DNA from: Bacillota bacterium | Lineage (GTDB): Bacteria; Bacillota; Clostridia; Christensenellales; CAG-138 | Length of the DNA stretch: 64,000 bases | NCBI GenBank assembly: GCA_023390655.1 | Contig: JAEWCL010000017.1 | Location: 1-64,000 of the forward strand | Direction: 5' to 3' | Part shown: one piece after another, positions 60,414 through 64,000 of the stretch | Layout of the letters: each line of letters begins with the position of its first letter | Position numbering within the stretch: the first letter of the stretch is position 1 | Notes under the pieces: generated by a model | The model's input: the letters and a program-made list of their open reading frames with translations, nothing else | Told to the model about the DNA's origin: nothing | Database searches by the model: none | Translations under genes and position numbers: made by a program

Positions 60414-61070
60414 TTATTCTACTGCCGTGTAGGAATGCGCGGCGGTCAGAATGTGCTGCTCCATACAAAGCTTGGCGCGCTCCGCGTCATGCGCACAAAG
60501 CGCGGCGTAAATCTCCTTGTGTTCCTCCAGCGATTTTGGCGTGCGCGCCGGGGACATCAGCGAGTTTTTCCGCGCATGCTGCGCGTTTTGGTGCAGAGAA
60601 ACCAATATATGCTTGAGTGTGCGCGAGCTGGAGGCACCGAATATGATTTCATGAAATTCGGAGTCAAGCCGCGCAAGATTGACCGAATCATTCCTGCGGG
60701 TATAGAGTTCCATAAGCTCTACCAGTTCGCCAAGCTGATCCAATTGCGCCTGCTTAATGCGCTGCGCCGCCCAAAATGCGGCCAATCCCTCAAGCTGCAG
60801 GCGGATGGTGTAAATATCGTTGATGTCTTCCTGCGAAATTCCTTTTACGACGACGCCGCGGTTGGGGATGGATTCCGCCAGGTCTTCAAGCTCAAGCTGC
60901 TTGAGGGCTTCCCGTATGGGGGTACGGCTTACGCCAAGCTCTTCGGCGAGCTTGGTTTCCACCAGATAATCGCCGGACTGATAACGGCCTTCAATAATGC
61001 CGTCCCGAATATATTTGAACACCTTTGCGCTGAGCGAATGGTGGTCGCGCGTATCAAAAATATTAGACAT
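60414..61070 (-). CDS. GntR family (FadR subfamily) transcriptional regulator
   Basis: The 218-aa regulator has an N-terminal winged helix (about residues 10-75) with LSAKVFKYIRDGIIEGRYQSGDYLVETKLAEELGVSRTPIREAL broken into typical GntR motifs, and a C-terminal FCD effector domain (about 85-215) with metal ligands in LDSEFHEII and EEHKEIY, and HILTAAHSY. FadR-type proteins bind organic acids or metals and repress catabolic genes. No clear target operon adjoins; a palindrome at 61099-61118 near its own start could be its operator. GAGAGG lies 5 nt before the ATG. Confidence 0.87.
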   Translation of the reverse strand: MSNIFDTRDHHSLSAKVFKYIRDGIIEGRYQSGDYLVETKLAEELGVSRTPIREALKQLELEDLAESIPNRGVVVKGISQEDINDIYTIRLQLEGLAAFWAAQRIKQAQLDQLGELVELMELYTRRNDSVNLARLDSEFHEIIFGASSSRTLKHILVSLHQNAQHARKNSLMSPARTPKSLEEHKEIYAALCAHDAERAKLCMEQHILTAAHSYTAVE

Positions 61071-61098
61071 TCATGCCTCTCAAACCCCAAAAAATGAA

Positions 61099-61118
61099 GC
61101 GCATACGCTTGCATGCGC
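61099..61118 (-). promoter_or_regulatory. Palindrome near the FadR-type gene start, possible operator
   Basis: GCGCATAC (61099-61106), 4 nt, then GCATGCGC (61111-61118), an imperfect inverted repeat with one mismatch, 29 nt upstream of the start codon. Autoregulation is inferred. Confidence 0.4.
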
Positions 61119-61217
61119 AGAACTGCTTTCATCCACAAGTGTACCTTATCTTTTCGACAAAAACAAGGAAAACCTGTATCTGCGCCTTGCATCTGCCAGC
61201 GCGGATGTCATTGAAAA

Positions 61218-61247
61218 AACCATTCTGAAACGGTACATCCATACATA
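61218..61247 (+). promoter_or_regulatory. Sigma-E-like promoter of the spoIIIA operon
   Basis: A CATACATA box (61240-61247) matches sigma-E CATACAmT at 7 of 8 positions. An AACCATT-like -35 (61218-61224) is 15 bp upstream, similar to kmATATT. spoIIIA is a sigma-E operon in Bacillus and Clostridium, which supports the call. Confidence 0.5.
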
Positions 61248-61268
61248 CACTTGGAACAAAAGGGGGAC

Positions 61269-62258
61269 ATGCTGCAAATGGAAAATCAAGGAAGACACAA
61301 ACGAGAAAGTTGGAAAACCTCACTCTTGCCTCTCTTTCCCGCAAGATTGCAGCAGGAGCTGCAAAAAGTCGATGATACGCTCCCGCTTGAAGAAATCCGC
61401 ATCCGCGCCGGACAGCCGCTCCAGCTTTGCTACAGCGGCCATGAACGCCTGCTGCAGGCGGTGCCCGGCGTTTTAGATTGCGCCGCGATACTCGAACGCG
61501 CCTGTGAGCACTCCATTTATGCGTGGGAGGAAGAACTCAAAAACGGTTTTATTACGCTGCCGGGTGGCTACCGCATGGGGTTGTGCGGGAAAGCGGTGGT
61601 AAAGCAGGGCCAGGCGGTTGCGCAGACAGACATCACATCGCTGAATATACGTATTTCACGGGCGTGCCCGGGCGCTGCGGATCATGTCATGCCGCTGCTG
61701 CTGCGCCGCGAAGGTACGCCTTACCCGGCACTCGTCATTTCTCCGCCCGGCTGTGGAAAGACGACGCTGCTGCGCGACATTGTGCGCCAGCTTTCCGCGG
61801 GACTTGGGGGCGCTTCGCCCCAACGCGTCTGCGTGGTGGATGAACGTATGGAGCTTGCGGGCGCAGTCCGGGGGCTTGCACAGCTTTCACTGGGGCCGAG
61901 GACCGATGTGCTCTCCGGATTTCCAAAATGCGAGGGCATTCGGCTAGCCGTACGCGTGCTCTCTCCCGAGGTGATCGTGACCGATGAACTTGGCACCAAG
62001 GCGGAAGCGGACGCCGTACAGGAGGCAGCGTATTGCGGCGTTGTGACCATTGCAAGCGCGCATGTCAGGGATATCGTCTCGCTTTCAAAACGGCGCGCTC
62101 TCATGGAACTGGTGGAAAGCGGCGTATTTGAACGCGTGGTGCTCCTGGGAAGAGAGGACGGCCGTGTCGGCTGTGTGACCGGCATATGGGATGGGGCACT
62201 AAAAGCGCTGCCGTTACAGGGGAGGGGAAAAGTATGCTCCATGCAATCGCAATGCTGA
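61269..62258 (+). CDS. spoIIIAA: Stage III sporulation protein AA (ATPase of the feeding-tube/type-III-like channel)
   Basis: The protein (about 329 aa) is an AAA-like secretion ATPase of the type II/IV superfamily. It has EIRIRAGQPLQL (about residues 42-53), Walker A PPGCGKTTLLRDI (159-171), the Walker B/VVDERMELAG stretch, and LSPEVIVTDELGTKAEADAVQEAAYCGV. It powers the SpoIIIA-SpoIIQ channel between mother cell and forespore. The start is uncertain: ATG 61269 follows GGGGG very closely, an ATG at 61278 is 9 nt later, and a TTG at 61251 is upstream. spoIIIAB overlaps its end. Confidence 0.94.
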   Translation: MLQMENQGRHKRESWKTSLLPLFPARLQQELQKVDDTLPLEEIRIRAGQPLQLCYSGHERLLQAVPGVLDCAAILERACEHSIYAWEEELKNGFITLPGGYRMGLCGKAVVKQGQAVAQTDITSLNIRISRACPGAADHVMPLLLRREGTPYPALVISPPGCGKTTLLRDIVRQLSAGLGGASPQRVCVVDERMELAGAVRGLAQLSLGPRTDVLSGFPKCEGIRLAVRVLSPEVIVTDELGTKAEADAVQEAAYCGVVTIASAHVRDIVSLSKRRALMELVESGVFERVVLLGREDGRVGCVTGIWDGALKALPLQGRGKVCSMQSQC

Positions 62259-62749
62259 GCGTGTTTGCAGGCTGCGCGTTTGTCGGCATCCGCGCTTCTT
62301 CCAACCTGCGCTTAAGAAAGGATACGATGCGCGCGCTTCTCGACGCGCTTACCCGTCTTTCCATGTGGATGGAATATACTGCACAGCCGCTCAAAGCCCT
62401 TGCGAAGAAAGCGAAGACGGAAGAAACAGCGGTATTCTTTGACGCATTTATCAAGACGCTCAAAACCGAGGAGGATGTGCTTTCCGCATGGAAATCCGCA
62501 ATGGAGCAGGCGCGCAGGGAAGACGCAGGGTTCCACGCACTGCACGAGGAAGAGCTTGCCATATTAGAAGAATATGCGCAGTCTCTGGGTGGGAGCGACA
62601 GGGAGACCCAAAGCAAGAATGCGGCGCTTGCACAGCAACGGCTTGGCGCCGTACTCAAGGAGGCGGAAAACATCTATAAAAGCAAAGGGCGCATTTACCG
62701 CTCCATAGGCGTTTTGAGCGGAATAGCCGTTGCCATTTTACTGTGGTAA
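62234..62749 (+). CDS. spoIIIAB: Stage III sporulation protein AB
   Basis: The 171-aa protein has an N-terminal membrane segment (about residues 3-22), a helical middle with LRLRKDTMRALLDALTRLSMWMEYTAQPL, the AEEN/LGGSDRETQSKNAALA region, and a C-terminal membrane segment with YRSIGVLSGIAVAILLW. This fits SpoIIIAB, which resembles GspF-type scaffold components. The start at 62234 has GGGGAGGGG 6-7 nt upstream and lies inside spoIIIAA. Confidence 0.9.
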   Translation: MLHAIAMLSVFAGCAFVGIRASSNLRLRKDTMRALLDALTRLSMWMEYTAQPLKALAKKAKTEETAVFFDAFIKTLKTEEDVLSAWKSAMEQARREDAGFHALHEEELAILEEYAQSLGGSDRETQSKNAALAQQRLGAVLKEAENIYKSKGRIYRSIGVLSGIAVAILLW

Positions 62750-62766
62750 AAGGGAAGGGGAATACG

Positions 62767-62964
62767 ATGGATGTAAGCATGCTTTTTAAAATTGCGGGCG
62801 TGGGGATCCTCGTGGCGGTCATCGCCCAGCTGCTAAAGCAGAGCGGGCGGGACGAGATGGCAACCATAGCCGCAATCGTAGGCCTTGTGATCGGCCTTTT
62901 GATGATGATCGATATGATCGGCAATTTATTCGAAAGCGTACGGCAGGTATTTCAGCTTTACTAA
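62767..62964 (+). CDS. spoIIIAC: Stage III sporulation protein AC
   Basis: The 65-aa protein has two transmembrane helices (about residues 5-22 and 31-55), reading SMLFKIAGVGILVAVIAQLLKQSGRDEMA then IVGLVIGLLMMIDMIGNLF in shorter pieces; this is the SpoIIIAC pattern and length. The start at 62767 has GGGAAGGGG before it. It lies 17 nt after spoIIIAB and 13 nt before spoIIIAD. Confidence 0.93.
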   Translation: MDVSMLFKIAGVGILVAVIAQLLKQSGRDEMATIAAIVGLVIGLLMMIDMIGNLFESVRQVFQLY

Positions 62965-62977
62965 GGAGGGGCTTGTG

Positions 62978-63376
62978 ATGGCAGTCTTTAAAATTGCCGT
63001 ATTCGCGCTGCTGGCGGCGTCCGTCATTGTGCTTGTACGTAACTACAGGCCGGAGATGGCCATGCAAATCGGCATTCTATCCGGATTGATGCTCTTGATC
63101 TATATTGTGCTGCAAACAAGCGGTATTTTGGAGAGCATCTCTTCCATTTCGGCACGCTATGGGATCGATACCGGGTATATCGGGTTGCTCATTAAAATCA
63201 TCGGCATCGCATACATCGCGCAGTTTGCGGGGGAAATCTGCAAGGATGCGGGGGAATCCTCGCTTGCTTCCAAAGTGGAGCTTGGCGGGCGCGTCTTAAT
63301 ATTGGCTGCGGCGCTTCCGGCGGCACTGTCGCTGCTTGACATGGTGGCGTCGCTGATCCCGGCAGGCGTCACATGA
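62978..63376 (+). CDS. spoIIIAD: Stage III sporulation protein AD
   Basis: The 132-aa protein has four transmembrane helices, with the SpoIIIAD features KIAVFALLAASVIVLVRNYRPEMA, then GIDTGYIGLLIKIIGIAYIAQFAGEICKDAGE in shorter motifs. AGGAGG lies 8 nt before the ATG at 62978, whereas the in-frame GTG one codon earlier is a weaker choice. Its stop overlaps the spoIIIAE start (ATGA). Confidence 0.93.
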   Translation: MAVFKIAVFALLAASVIVLVRNYRPEMAMQIGILSGLMLLIYIVLQTSGILESISSISARYGIDTGYIGLLIKIIGIAYIAQFAGEICKDAGESSLASKVELGGRVLILAAALPAALSLLDMVASLIPAGVT

Positions 63377-64000
63377 AAAAAAGAAGCATCGTTTTGATTG
63401 TCGTGTGCCTGTTGCTGCTGCTCCCGCTTACGGCGAGGGCGCAGCCGCCGCAGGAGATTGTGGACGGCGTACAGAACGCTCTGGAGGGTGCTGACGTCGG
63501 CGGCTGGAATGACACGTATTCTGCGCTTCCGGAAGACGTACGCGCGTTGTGGGGCGGCAAAGACCTTTACACGCTCATCAGCGGCTATGCATTGGGAGAG
63601 GGAGATTTTTTGGGCGCAACGGTATCGGAGACGATCTCCCGCCTGTTCGCCTCGCTGCTGCCGGATGTGATGCCCATGATTGTGAGTTTACTTGCTATCG
63701 CGGTACTGAGCGGATTTTTGCGCGCTATGAGTGAGGCCGGGATGAGCGGCGTCAATGAAATCGCCGGATTTGTGTGCCAGTGCTTTGCAATCGGCGTTGC
63801 GATGGTCTCCTTTCTTTCCCTTGCGGATCTTGCACGGGGCGCGATAGAACGAACGTCCACATTTGTAGAGCTTGCGTTTCCGGCGCTCCTTACGCTTTTA
63901 ACCGCCGGGGGCGGAATTGCTTCGGCGGGCATTTTTCAGCCAGCCATGACCATGCTCTGCAGCGGCGTCTCCGTCGCATTGCAGACAGTGGTTCTCCCGG
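63373..64000 (+). CDS. spoIIIAE: Stage III sporulation protein AE, truncated by the window edge
   Basis: The frame opens at ATG 63373 and stays open to the last base (209 codons seen of a usual roughly 390-400). A Sec signal peptide (KKRSIVLIVVCLLLLLPLTARA) precedes a soluble stretch (about residues 25-85), then several membrane helices from about residue 95 with LLPDVMPMIVSLLAIAVLSGF, VNEIAGFVCQCFAIG and PALLTLLTAGGG. This is SpoIIIAE, a multi-helix component of the mother cell-forespore channel. It overlaps the spoIIIAD stop by 4 nt. Confidence 0.92.
   Translation, partial: MKKRSIVLIVVCLLLLLPLTARAQPPQEIVDGVQNALEGADVGGWNDTYSALPEDVRALWGGKDLYTLISGYALGEGDFLGATVSETISRLFASLLPDVMPMIVSLLAIAVLSGFLRAMSEAGMSGVNEIAGFVCQCFAIGVAMVSFLSLADLARGAIERTSTFVELAFPALLTLLTAGGGIASAGIFQPAMTMLCSGVSVALQTVVLP

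Overview
The window looks like a chromosomal segment of an anaerobic, endospore-forming member of the Clostridia (Bacillota), moderately GC-rich. The evidence is a spoIIIA operon at the right edge, a dgt-dnaG-rpoD block, a CIRCE-controlled hrcA-grpE-dnaK-dnaJ operon with lepA and hemW nearby, many GGAGG ribosome binding sites with some TTG starts, and a collagen-like Gly-X-Y protein of the spore-surface type at the left edge. A Christensenellales-like gut lineage fits, but that is an inference. I saw no rRNA, tRNA, CRISPR array, prophage or intact insertion sequence.

Layout. 1-3.3 kb: truncated collagen-like gene, a VOC protein and an FAD-dependent dehydrogenase, all on the minus strand. 3.4-11.4 kb: cell-envelope block (lipoprotein, MacB-type ATPase, FtsX-type permease, YhgE-like protein, M23 peptidase, polysaccharide deacetylase). 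11.4-17.3 kb: GNAT, membrane acyltransferase, DUF4870-like protein, ABC exporter, small membrane protein, lipoprotein and LUD protein. 17.4-26.1 kb: lepA, a SLOG-fold gene, a palindrome-rich spacer, an inverted hemW, then hrcA-grpE-dnaK-dnaJ. 26.4 kb: an MFS-like gene broken by a 14-bp tandem duplication. 26.9-33.2 kb: six-gene minus-strand polyamine operon (speD, speA, speE, speB, carboxynorspermidine synthase, nspC), preceded by about 500 bp with a strong promoter and a branched RNA fold. 33.7-38.2 kb: SDR, a C_GCAxxG_C_C protein, a TDT transporter, yedF and metY (thiol/sulfur/selenium flavour). 38.5-42.1 kb: MacA/MacB-like tripartite exporter. 42.3-49.8 kb: a possible leader peptide with two cysteines, a LivJHMGF-type importer, an ATC-hydrolase-family enzyme, a cysteine desulfurase-like protein and a TtcA-like PP-loop enzyme. 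49.8-52.6 kb: zinc-ribbon membrane protein, a DUF6157 pseudogene and a VanW-like protein. 52.9-59.0 kb: nadE, dgt, dnaG and rpoD. 59.1-61.1 kb: orphan DNA methyltransferase and a FadR-type regulator. 61.3-64.0 kb: spoIIIAA-AE, cut by the window edge.

How the genes work together. The polyamine operon encodes arginine to agmatine to putrescine plus two different aminopropyl-transfer routes to spermidine (decarboxylated SAM, and aspartate semialdehyde via carboxyspermidine). The 42-50 kb region can be read as uptake and use of a sulfur-containing amino acid: a Cys-containing leader peptide, an importer, an ATC-hydrolase-like enzyme, a desulfurase and a tRNA thiolase. This is a hypothesis from gene context. 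A consensus sigma-H promoter before dnaG-rpoD and a sigma-E-like promoter before spoIIIAA tie the right side to sporulation control.

The items most worth a second look are the structured RNA upstream of speD, the leader-peptide/ATC-hydrolase importer, the palindrome cluster beside inverted hemW, the orphan methyltransferase beside spoIIIA, and the collagen-like gene whose globular domain precedes the collagen stalk.
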